Made by a program: the position numbers and the translations under genes. DNA of 64,000 nt. Origin: Lutraria lutraria (lineage: Eukaryota > Mollusca > Bivalvia > Venerida > Mactridae). The notes under the pieces are model-generated. The model saw only the letters and a program-made list of their open reading frames with translations. It was not told where the DNA came from and searched no databases. Below are positions 48,101 through 58,999 of this stretch, one piece after another; position 1 is the first letter of the stretch; the number at the start of each line of letters is the position of its first letter. The stretch covers positions 32,081,843-32,145,842 of the forward strand of contig OZ026838.1 in NCBI GenBank assembly GCA_964023205.1, written 5' to 3'.

Positions 48101-51100
48101 TATAACGGTCAAGTATAAATTTGGGTTATCTGGGGTCAATAACTAGGTCACCAGGTCAAATCTTAGGAAAACTTTGTTAACACTGTAGATGTCATAGTTC
48201 TAATTGGATCTTCACCAAACCTTGTCAGAATGTTTGCCTCAATGATATGTGGGTCAAGGTTGAACATGGGTCAGCCGGGGTCAAAAATTGGGTCACCAGG
48301 TCAAATCTTAGCAAAAAATCTTGGTCAAAAACTAGGTCACTAGGTCAAATCTTATGAAAAACCATGTTAACACTGTAGATTTCACAGTTATTATTGGATC
48401 TTCACCAAACTTTGTCAAATCGTTTGTTTTAATGATATAACGGTCAAGTATAAATATGGGTTATCTGGGGTCAATAACCAGGTCACAAGGTCAAATCTTA
48501 GGAAAACCTTATTAACACTGTAGATGTCAAATTTTGATCGTATCTTCACCAAACCTAGTCAGAAACTTTGTTAACACTGTAGATGTCACAGTTCTAATTG
48601 GATCTTCACCAAATTGTCAGAATGTTTGTCTTATTTATATGGAGGACAAATTCTAACATGGGTCATCTGGGGTCAAAAACTAGGTCACCGGTTCAAAACA
48701 ATGTTTTAATGAGTGAACAGTGATTGTCATGTGAGCGATATAGGGCCATCTTGGCCCTCTTGTTAAATTTACTGGACCAATAGCCATTGTGTTAAAGCTG
48801 CCAGCTCCTTGTGACGAACCAATACCCCGGACGAAAACCGTCCCAGTGTTTTAAAACCTAGGTGGACGAACCCCCCCCCCCTTACCTTTTTCAAAGCAGA
48901 CGAAAAGCCACCTATGTTTTTTCAAGGCAGACACCCCCCCCCCCCCAGTGTTTTTTAGATGGGCTGTAATTCAATGTTACAAATTTGTTAATACACATGT
49001 ATGAAACACAATATAATATACTAGTACATGTAGCATCATTGTTTAACAATATTTTTCAAACAGGAAAATTACATGCAGTCTGGTGAATCTGGTAAACTTG
49101 TGAAAGTAAATAGTTTTGTATTGTATTTTCATTCTTTTTTCTTTTTAAAATTCTCCATGGCACTTAATGCTAAATGATTATATTGATAATGACAAACTGT
49201 AAGATATTCACTCAATTTCTAACTTTTAATTGAGCAATGAACTCAAGTGATTAAATAAGGGTTATATGATAAAACAAACACCAATGGACTAAAAATGATG
49301 AAACAAGTATATATTTTCAAATGATTTAAAATACATTGTAGTTTGAATTATTGGAAAGAGTATATTTATTTTACTAGAACTGGAATATATTTTTATAATG
49401 TATAATTTGTTATATATATCTAGCTTTGTTCACTTTAAAAAAGTCAAAGGGGGGTTTTTGTCCGCCTTGGTAAAAACCAATAGGGGGACTTTTGTCCGGG
49501 AGGGTTTTTTGTCCTACATTCGGGTAAGATAGTACTTGGCTTGATGCAGTCAGGAAAAACTTTTGTTAGATAATTATACAACATATTACTATAACATAGA
49601 TATGTTCATCTGTTGTAGTTGGTGTACTTTATGGTTTAACCAACACATGTGTGGGGCACCCATGGGACACTTTGAAGACAAAGATGCAAGCACAAGCTGG
49701 GTTTGAAAAGACTGGAATGTTCCAGACATTTTATAAAACACTCAGAACTCAAGGAGTAGTGGGCCTTTATAGGTATAGTTGTATTTGATTTCATCTATTA
49801 TAATCACACTTTAAAAATAATGAGAAGTGGTCCTTGTTGGAGGTAGACTTTATTGAAACAATACCTGTAATCATGAAGATTGTAAAACGTTAGATTTGCA
49901 TGATATTGGTAGATAACGGGAACTTACAATGAAATAATATATCTCCTAGTGATTTCTCCTAATAATTATAAGCTCTTAAAAATAGCTCCTAATAATTGCT
50001 CTAAATAATAATTGAAAATGCATTGATCCAGTGAGATGGTAATTTGCATTTAATCCTTTCACTTCTTCTTAAGGTACTGGTATTATTTCAAAGAAGTTAT
50101 AGCCACAATTTCTATTTCTGTCTATGCAATAGTTTAGGTTTTATAATTTGTAATCATTTAATTGTACTCAAGGATGTGCTCAAAGGAATATTAGACACAA
50201 TCACAATTCATTGATTCAGTAGATTGTTTTTCTCTTTTTTTTATAATAAATTGTTATATTTTTTCTCAGAGGATGTATTCCACCATTGTGGGGATCAGGA
50301 ATATACAGATCTATGCAGTTTGCTGTGTTTGAAGGAGTGTAAGTTTTGGGGACAGATATATCTTATCTAATTCTAATTGCGTGTACAGTGATTTTTATTT
50401 AATTTTCAAAACTGTCTCAGTCCTGTGGCTTTCTGAAGGGGAAATTAAGAGCGAAATGAGAAAAAGAAAACATATGAAATAAAAAACCTTGAACTGAGAG
50501 TGTGACTATGTTGGTTTTATAATGGCAGCTTCCTGTCTTTCAGTCCTCTAAATTGATTTACAAGCTGGTCTAGATCAACTGCTGTAAAGCCATGGTTCTG
50601 GTGACCATTGCGCATGATGGCATCCAGGTCAGCCTATTCTTCTTCCTGGCATTATTTGGCAATTTAAAGGCCAAATAGTCCAAATTGACTCAAAGGACAA
50701 AAAAAGGAAAACTCTCTTGTTCTATTGTGGTCCTTTGAATTTTGTGGGTTTTTTTTTCAATTTTTGAAATCTCGGGAAAATATATACTTTTTAGACAGGG
50801 GAACGGGCCCAACTCAGTCCAAATTCACAGGAATTTAAAATATGAATATGTAAAAATGATGTTGATTAGCCAAAGTCTTAATACTTGTTTGATAGGAATA
50901 AAAAGGTACACTAACTATTCAGATCAAATAATGTTACATATTATTACATGGTAAATACCATGCAATGAGGCATACTTTTTACTATTGATATGAGAGATTG
51001 GTAAACAGCTACCTAATACAGAAATAAAAGTGTATGCTACATCTGTATATACATTTTTACTTCAATAGATTTGAGAATTTAATTTATTATTTATATATGA

Positions 51101-54100
51101 CACCTATATCATACAAACATGTTTTCATTAATCCATTTATTACAGTAAATATACAACAGATTTTTTTATTTTAATTGTTTATACCAGGTATACCTACCTG
51201 GACAACCAAACTATGAAGCATGAGATTCCGGGCACAGCTGGTCTACAACTGTAAGTTATCCTGTAGCCAAAATCCTATGGGAAAATCTCCATATAAAGAC
51301 CACCTTTTGAGACCAAATAATTTGTCCATAATATACAGATGGTCTCATTATTCAGTTGATTAACAGAGGAAATGTTGAAAACCAGTCTGACAAATAGTGG
51401 TCTTTAAAATAAGGTGGTTGTAGTATTGAGGTGATTGCTATGTGAGGTTTAACCATTGTCTCCATGTAGCTTCATTTCATTCACAATTGTAACAATATGC
51501 TAATTTACCGGACATTTAAGTATTTTATACTTTTTACGATTCTATAACCTTTCTTTGTTCTCAGAAATTTTAAAACTTTGCTATGCTCTCAAGTGTGACA
51601 GTAAAATAAGATCAATGATTACTGTCATACTTAAGTATTGATATTGTGAAAAGGTGACAGTTTTCTTTATAATTCACCTGCATTATTGAAACCTTATTCA
51701 TACAAGAACTATTCATCAAATATTGCATCAATGTGTTCATATTAGTGTTCAGATGTTTCATTGTCTTGCAACACTGACCACAAAATTTGTTAAGAATTTT
51801 TCTTAATTGTTGAATTTTTCATGAGTATCCAACTACCTCCAATTCCTATCTAATGATCTGTTCCAGGAGAGTGATCATAGCTGGGGGTGTGGCATCAACA
51901 TCTAGAGCTATAATAGAAACACCGTTAGAATACGCTAAAGTAAGCTAGAACTGTTTTGCTTGAGACACTTAATTAGTACAGGCTTAGGTTGTTTTGCTGT
52001 TATGCAATCCATATTCTTAACAGTGGATGGTGGATCATCATAAAGATTATGCTTAATGTACTGATAATGAATTGCTGGAATAAAAGAATGAGATCAAATT
52101 TGTCGAAAAATGGTATTTTGACGAGTGTCAGGTAACTGCAAACCAAAATATTTTATAAAATATATTGAAATTTTGTACATAAGTACAGTTTTTCTTCAAA
52201 TTATTGTCTTTATTTCTGAATAATTATGTAAATTATCTTTCAGGGCCCCATTCTATCAACAATGCGTAACTTACGAAAGATTGTAAGCGTAACTTTGTAT
52301 TTACATCAATATTTATTATTCAGGTTTTTATGTACCGGTCTATGAACAAGGCTCGGATTATGTTTTTTTGGGCCTCTTGGTATTATATGGATAAAATTTC
52401 AAGGTCCTGTGCCTAAATGGTGTAAAGTTACGCCCCACTTTACGCCAAAAATACGTCAATATTGATAGAACGGCATTTATGTTTAATTTCCAACTTATGC
52501 CAAAGTTACGCTTTTTTTAATGCGTAAGTACGTTGATAGAATGGGGCCCAGGTGTAATAATGCATAAGTTTGTGAAAGTATCATGTGTTTTATAAGACAA
52601 GTCATTGAAAAATCATGCTTTCTAAGTTCAATTTGTGTGTTTGCATTATGAAACTGCATGGGCCTTAGTTGTTCAAGATATTCTCATTGACTGTAAGGAA
52701 CAAGAATCATTATTATTTAGATTATATTTTATATAGAGTTTTAAACGTGACTTAGCATTGTAAGAAGTAGAAATTAAATTACTTCTGATTTTGTCTTGGA
52801 CATAAATGTAATTTGAAAAAAATACTAATATAAAATAGTATTTTTAGTGTTTTTTTTTATTATCATATCTATGTAGTGCTAGTTCTAAGATGATAGCAAC
52901 ATTATGCTACATTATTGAGTTTTATATTGATGCACACCTATTTAAGTCTAAACTGTTAAAAATAATAGCATCAGCCTAGCTTTATAGAACCCTTGCTTAC
53001 AGTATACTCTATTGGTAAACTTAGATATAAATTGTTCTAAAATTGTTCTGAACGTTTTATACTTCTGCGTTTCCATTATCACAGATTCGAAGACAGACAC
53101 AACAGTCGTGGGAATTACGGAAAGTATACACAGTAAGTTCTGGTCCTTCATTGTCCAAGTGTTGTACATGTATATCACTGATTTATACTGCTAAATTTAT
53201 AATGAATTATTCAATCTAATATAAGGCTGAAAACAAATGTAAGTTTGTTTGGACTGTACCTACCTACTCACAAAAATCCTAGCAAATAAATAAAATAAAT
53301 ATTTTGGGGGCATTTTTTGCTAAAGTTATAGAGTAAAAAAATCCCAACCTACCTACCTACCCAGTGCTAAATTTCTGGGTTGGAGCACTTGAAACAAACT
53401 TATTTTTATTTTCAGCCAAATGATCAGTCTGGTTGATGTCCATGAAATGTGATTCTGTGAAAATAAGTTGCTTCTATTACTTAAGAGTTATGACCCTTTG
53501 TAAAATTCAAGTCCTCTACTGTCCATGCAGTTTTGCTCCTTATCAGAGTACAACTAAATATAATCATGCAGTATTTCTAGATAGAAATTTTTGCCTCGAT
53601 CACCAAATTAGTTTTTGCCTTACTTGTAGACTCAAATGGTAAATTCTTGGTTTTGACATTCACTGTAAAAATGTTACAAATGAATTACGTCTGAAGTATT
53701 CATATTAGACCAAACTGTGATATTGGCCGCATGTCATCTTGCATTTGATAATGGTGTTTATAATGAGTGGTCTTATTAATGATCTATAAGTAAGGTTTTA
53801 ATGTATTTGTTCATTTTTATATGTGATATTCAGGGTTTTGGAATAACATGGGTGCGTACTATGGGTCTGATGACGTCCTACTTTATCCTTGTGGATACAG
53901 GCAGACGGAACTTTCCGGAACATTTTAAGCGGCCCATACTTGGACCATTTCTGATCTCTGGTTTGGCAGCAACGTTAAGTTGGTGGTTAGTGTGGCCATT
54001 TGAATACATGAAGTCACAGGTCCAGAGTGGGTATGGAGGGTAAGTCTTTGTTTTAAAGTTGATTTAATTGACAACATGTAACCTGCTGAAGCTGCTGTAC

Positions 54101-56336
54101 ATCTTTTTGTGTATTATGATTATTAGCTGTGAGCATATTCTTTATTGTAATTATTAAGAGAATTCCTTCTTATGGATGAAACTATGACAGTCTTCAAAAT
54201 TTGCATTAATGATTTTTAAAGTACAGTCAAACCTTAGAACAAATGCCACCTTTGGGAAGGACAAGATATGGCCTTTATTGCTAGGTGACCATTATTCGTA
54301 GGTCATTTTGATCTAAATGACCTTTATTCACATGTTGGCCTTTATTCGGAGGTGGCCGCTAACACAGGTTTGACTGTTAATACAGATCGTAAGCTAGAAA
54401 ATTCATTAATGAAATAATAAATTTTAACTATGTTTAATGAATAGAATATTTAAACTACTTTCAGTTTGATAACTCATCAAGATCCTACTTAATTGAGTCA
54501 TATTGAGATCTGCAGTTTTGATAACTACCAACTGTTAAAACAGACAAGTTATGGTTTATCGTGTGTCAAACATGTCTAAGATTTTAGGATTGGGATGTCA
54601 TTTTCATACATATGACTCAAGCATTATATAAATATCACATCCCACATAGGTGATAGTATATAAATAACACATAGCTTCGACAGAGGGTAACAGTACTTTC
54701 CGAGGGCTGACATTTTTACTGTTACCCACAACATAAGCTAGGTGTTATTTATTTTATTACCCCAAACTTTTTTCAAGAAACTACTTTAAAAATTTACTAT
54801 CACCTATGTGACAGTTAAAAATACTGTAACAAATTTACTGTTACCCTGTGACTGAGTGAGTGACTGTGACAGTAAAAAAATACTGTTAGAAATTTACTAT
54901 TACCCAGTGACTGAGTGAGTGACTGTGACAGTAAAAAAATACTGTTAAAAATTTACTATCACCCAGTGACGTTAAAATATGTTCAGTCACGTGGTACCAT
55001 GAATGTAACATTAAAAATTTACCTGTTTGCCTATGGGAAATTAACATTACAAAAAAATTGAGGGGTAATAATATGGATTGTCACCCTCTGACGTCTAATA
55101 AGACTATATAGTAAATAAGTCACGTGAGGTATAATAAAATAATTTGATGTATGATTAACTTGATGCCAACATGTCTGATGTATTCAATAAGAGATACTAG
55201 TACATATTTTGTAAACTACTGAAATTAGAATAAGCAACTATATATATATGATAAAGAGACACACTATTTTGCTAATTTTCACATTTATAATTGATCTTAG
55301 TCATGATTTTATGTGATTTATCTCATAGTTCTAAAGTCATAACAACATTATGCATTATGTTTTTGATGCAGTTCCAGCTTTTTACTGTATTTGTTAGGGC
55401 TGTGGCGAGTATCCGAGTACTCGGGTAATCACGAATCAAATTGAAAAATCGAGTATTAATAATCGTCATTACTAAGATTTGTGGTTCGCGATCTTGTTTT
55501 TTAACGAATTAAAAGTGTATTCTTTGTTCTTAAAAATCCCTTTTCTATGAATAAATATTGTCTCATTATGGACTACTTTGTTTGCCAAGATGTCCAGTCA
55601 GTTCTTTAAATATTGATGCTGGTAAATCTATTAACTGGAAGGGAGTATGTATAAATTTGAGCTATAGAACAATTTATATTGATTTACTTCATCCAAAAAA
55701 TAAATAAATTTAGCTGTCTTCAGGACCGCAATGTTGAAGTTTTAGATGGGTTATTTGATAACAAAAGATTCGTGATTCGATTTGTGGATCGTAAGTGTTG
55801 AATCGTGGATTGGATCGGAACGCCACTTACCCAACGATCCACAGCCCTAGTATTTGTCAATCTGCACCAGCTGTTATTGACCTATACTTAAGGACAAAAT
55901 TCTGTTTCGATTGGGGTTTCCATGATTATTTCAAAAGCGGTTGTAATTTAGCCTTTAATCACTTTACTCCAATATTGTATCAGAAAAAAACATTCAAATT
56001 CAATTGAAATTAATGACTTGTAGCATCTTCTTTCGAATTAAACCATTTTTATAAATTTACAATTATAAACAAATAAGAATTTGCATTTTTTGTGGACCAG
56101 ACTAAACTTTCGTCCATGAGTATATTTGGTTTATTTATTCATGTTTTTTTATATCTTACAGAAAAGACATTCCTGTATTGAAGCGAATGATGGCTATTAT
56201 ACGTGAAAAGGGATTTTTCTCATTATATCGGGGAATAATGCCGGGAACCATTAGAAGTTTTCTAGCGAATGGAACCAGCATGGTTGTTATGACATATGCT
56301 CAAAGACAAGTGTCTAAGTTAGGTCTTAGAGACTGA
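45118..56336 (+). CDS. Mitochondrial carrier (SLC25) family protein
   Basis: Predicted 281-aa inner-membrane transporter; the substrate is unknown. Exons (plus strand): 45118-45175, 49619-49772, 50270-50338, 51188-51250, 51867-51939, 53085-53132, 53834-54039 and 56162-56336. All have GT-AG borders and the phases add to exactly 282 codons. The three carrier repeats each show the P-x-[DE]-x-x-[KR] signature: PWDTLK at 34, PLEYAK at 134 and PFEYMK at 210. The first exon (MTHSEKRTHWFKEG...) was found by phase and signal: it has ATG, a good donor, and joins as LG-V-GV. The C-terminus ends SKLGLRD-stop. Length fits the family (about 280-320 aa). The first intron is 4.4 kb and full of repeats. No member could be assigned, so no symbol is given. 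Confidence 0.88.
46290..46591. mobile_element. Inverted-repeat MITE in carrier intron 1
   Basis: The left end (GTTCCCACATCTACAATAAT, continuing 'tacctccctta.tggccatcttg') is the complement of the right end (to 'gatgtgggaac'). Arms are about 45 bp. TA lies directly outside both ends, which fits a Tc1/mariner-type insertion. Confidence 0.75.
46610..46675 (+). repeat. tRNA-like SINE head
   Basis: 'tgtgattgagtgtccatctccagtgctaggggtcctgggttcaatccccagtgagga' has a B-box-like GGTTCAATCCC closing a good T-arm stem. The 5' half does not fold as a standard tRNA. A C-rich tract and AT-rich DNA follow. Confidence 0.4.
46796..47100 (+). mobile_element. Helitron-like non-autonomous repeat
   Basis: It starts near 'tacccccacaaacgaagtttgagagggggta' and ends with a small hairpin (GTCACATCTGTGAC) a few bases before CTAG, followed by T. 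A 3' hairpin and CTRR-T ending are Helitron traits. I recognise this sequence type as common in bivalve genomes. The 5' boundary is approximate. Confidence 0.5.
47515..48765 (+). repeat. Dispersed repeat with internal 145-bp tandem units
   Basis: It begins 'tagctcacatgtcacaaagtgagctattgggatcac' and ends 'agggccatcttggccctcttgtt', which contains the hairpin AGGGCCA/TGGCCCT. Between them are about seven diverged units of roughly 145 bp ('aaaactaggtcaccaggtcaaatctta...ggatcttcaccaaactttgtcagaatgttt'). Helitron-like by its 3' hairpin, but the CTTG end is not a classic CTRR. It lies in carrier intron 1. Confidence 0.6.
48812..49525. repeat. Low-complexity repeat with long C and G runs
   Basis: The left part has 'gacgaaaaccgtcccagtg' and two poly-C runs. 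The right part has 'aaaggggggtttttgtccgcc' and 'ttttgtccgggagg', roughly complementary to the left. It is probably a degenerate inverted-repeat element in carrier intron 1. Confidence 0.4.
52243..52549. mobile_element. GGGCCCCATTCTATCAAC inverted-repeat MITE in carrier intron 5
   Basis: The 18-bp end GGGCCCCATTCTATCAAC is perfectly repeated in inverse orientation at the right end, and both arms continue with GCGTAA motifs. CAG stands at both edges, which could be a 3-bp target duplication as in PIF/Harbinger elements. It is 307 bp and non-coding. Confidence 0.75.
54223..54377. mobile_element. ACAGTCAAACC inverted-repeat MITE, best copy (carrier intron 7)
   Basis: 155 bp, starts ACAGTCAAACCTTAG and ends AACACAGGTTTGACTGT. 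The body matches the copies beside the four OAS genes, so the family also occurs outside the array. Confidence 0.75.
54625..55135. mobile_element. Foldback element, second copy (carrier intron 7)
   Basis: The left end 'tatataaatatcacatcccacatagg' and right end 'gtcaccctctgacgtctaataagactatatagtaaataagtcacgtgaggtata' are the same two termini as the 25776-26293 element, reversed. Several 'tgactgagtgagtgactgtgacagtaaaaa' repeats fill the interior. Confidence 0.6.
55395..55849. mobile_element. hAT-like MITE with perfect 8-bp target duplication
   Basis: It starts TAGGGCTGTGG and ends CCACAGCCCTA. GTATTTGT flanks both sides exactly (55387-55394 and 55850-55857). The 8-bp duplication and TAGGG-type ends are hAT hallmarks. 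It is 455 bp and non-autonomous, in the last intron of the carrier gene. Confidence 0.88.
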
Positions 56337-58600
56337 AAAACAAGTGTGACCCAGCGACATGTGTATCGATCTAGTATGGCTCGGAGACAATCATGTGTAT
56401 TGTGGTTATGTGTGGTGGTGAATGTGTTTCACTATTTTAATGGCCAAGGCTTATCTGTGATGCTGTGTGGTATATGCGACTCTACCAAAAAATGTCCTAA
56501 CTTAAGTTCCAGACCAATATTAATGTGTTTTGTTATGGGATTCAATTTATTTTTATCCAAAGGTATCAGTTGGTCAGAGCAACGATCATTATCTAAAAGT
56601 GAATCCTGGTTTCCGCTAACATATTTTTGTTGCCAAAATTTTCATTACTTTGGGTCCATTGTGGTTTATAGAGGAAGTACGAAACCGAAATAATTTTTCC
56701 TTCCTAATTTCCTATCATTTAATGAGCTGAGATGCGTTCATTTCATATTAACTACAAGTATACCAAAAATAGAAAAATATGAATATTATAAATATTCTGT
56801 TTTCCTACTGATCCTTAAGTTTTGTGGATTTTAGCGGAAACCTGGTGTTTACTGTTTTGGCCTTATTAGAAAGAATTGTCCTTTCTACCCCATGTGTTTA
56901 ACATTCCAAGGTCTAAATATGATAAAATGTCAGTCTGAAATATAAACCAACCTTTCAACTTAAATTATAGGAAGCTTACACATTAATAAGAATATTATGA
57001 ATAAGTCAATCCTTTAAAACATGTTGTTATTTAACTGACTCATTAAAAAATCCCTGATCCATTTTTTGTAGTGATTATGACAAAAAAATTCATTCTCTAT
57101 TCCAGCTTTTCCATTTCATAATTCAGGCATATAATGCTAACCAAAAAGGATTTTTAAGATAAGGCCAGCTTTCTACCCATTGTTAAAAAAAGTTGTGGCT
57201 TAACTGCAAACCTACATTTTTTAAAGATGGCCTATTGAATATCATTTTCTTTTCAGGTCTTATTTTTTTAAAGAAATCAGGTACAATGTAATTGATTAAT
57301 ATTTAATAAGTACAAGCTCGGACTGGACCCAATATTGATCTCAGAACTACTCCAGTAATGTGATATTGGTGCTATTTTGGATATGACTGTAATAGGCAAA
57401 TTATAACCCTAGTGGACATACAGGGTGTAACTTTGTAAGCATTAGTGTCAAATAAAAAATATTTGGATTCCACTGACATGACCGACACTATTTTTTTCTG
57501 CCAATTCTGGAATTATTTTAGTCTCCGTCAATTTTTATTTCCATCCAATATTTTATTTACTATATACCTGAACTTAGTAAAAAAAAACTTTTTTTAAACT
57601 ACCAACCCTCCTTTGTTTGGGGGATGTTAGCGGACACCAGTTACATTTTTTTGTATTTTTTCACTTTCGGTTTTGCTAAATGTATTGATGACTGTATGAA
57701 TGTTAGTGTGCTATTTGTTAATGTTTTAAGGTTTTTTAACAACGAATCTCAGGTAATTACAATCAAACTTGCCATTGAAGGTTGTATCTTAGAGAAGTAA
57801 GTATTTTTTCTATCTAAATATTTTTTATATAGAAGTTTAAGTAAACCACTTACTTTTTATATAAAGATACTGCACCCTATCTTAAAAATCTAGCTGTCTT
57901 TAGATATGACTTGTATCGCATTGTGTATTATTGTCTTAACTTATATGAAGAGAACTGAATCTCATATTTTGAATGATATTAAAAGAATATAGATCAACCT
58001 GAAACAGCCTAATAAACTGGTATCAGTTCAATGATTAATGTATTAATTAGTTTCCATATGAAATTGCATATCATACTGATATTACTTTTATGTGGATGAC
58101 AGGTAGGACTGTAATAGCTTATTTTTATATATGAAAATTATCACCTGGCAAATGTTTAGAAGTCATGATATTACATATAATATTTGGTGGTAAATTACTG
58201 CAGTCCATGAATAAGTTTTAAATGTATTGACAATAATTAATTACTTGATGATTTTTTCTACAGTTTTCACATGAACATATACTAGGCAGAATGAAAACTG
58301 TTAAACAGATTTTTTTTTAACTTTGCTTGATCATAGCATCTGATAACGATGATATGCAAAAAAAAATTGGGGTCTCCGATCTCGTTTTTGAGTTATCTGC
58401 CCTTGAATTTGAAGTTTTTGCTTATTCTAAGTCATTGTTTATATTAGTTTGCCAACTTGTTATAGTTATATTCATGTTATTAAACAATCTTCATTGTTTC
58501 TTAATTTTCATTTTGTTGATATATTAAGCAAACATTTGGTATTTGTTAATACTCTCATCAGTTTGTGCCAATATTAAATTGATATTACCTTTTTTAATCC
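56337..58600 (+). other. 3' flank of the carrier gene, no further gene recognised
   Basis: AT-rich sequence following the stop. It probably begins with the carrier 3' UTR; several AATAAA-like signals occur, but none can be chosen. The 56346-56693 frame shows no family motif. Confidence 0.5.
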
Positions 58601-58604
58601 TTAA

Positions 58605-58645
58605 TTAATCCCGATGAAGGCCAATATGGCCGAAACGTTGATAGA
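58605..58645 (+). ncRNA. Hammerhead-like motif (degenerate)
   Basis: CCGATGAAGGCC (58611-58622), a short loop, then GGCCGAAACGTT (58628-58639) give a 4-bp stem II and a minimal ACGT stem III followed by T. The order matches the short hammerheads of Penelope-like elements, but CTGATGA is changed to CCGATGA. Stem I would be weak. It is probably an inactive relic. Confidence 0.4.
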
Positions 58646-58779
58646 TTAGATAAATTAAATAAACAATTTAACTGTTACTGAAGTTGGACTTCTTTTTTAC
58701 AAAAAATCTTTTTTCCTTAGGAATACTCAGCATTATACTCATTAATAGAATGTAATCCTCACTGGGGCTTAACATTGCA

Positions 58780-58995
58780 CCTAACTGCCTGAGTAATTTG
58801 GCATTCTCGAAAGTTTTAATGGAGGAGAAGGTCAAGGACCCTAGGTAGGCAAACACCTTGGTAAAAGCACCGACTTTCTGTTAACTAACTGGACCACTTC
58901 CTCACATGTGAAGTTTATCTGATCTCAGATGGGAACTCGCAGCGAGGACGGGCTGGTGATTACTAGTAGGCCATAACCACATTACCACAGGAGCT
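58780..58995 (-). repeat. tRNA-derived SINE-like repeat
   Basis: On the minus strand GTGGTAATGTGGTTATGG (A-box region) is followed by GCGAGTTCCCATC (B-box-like). The body 'aggaccctaggtaggcaaacacc' lies on the other side. No target duplication was identified. Confidence 0.4.
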
Positions 58996-58999
58996 CCTC

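Noticed and set aside
56346..56693. 115-codon plus-strand ORF after the carrier stop
   Set aside because: It has no domain, signal peptide or splice evidence and sits in the probable 3' UTR.
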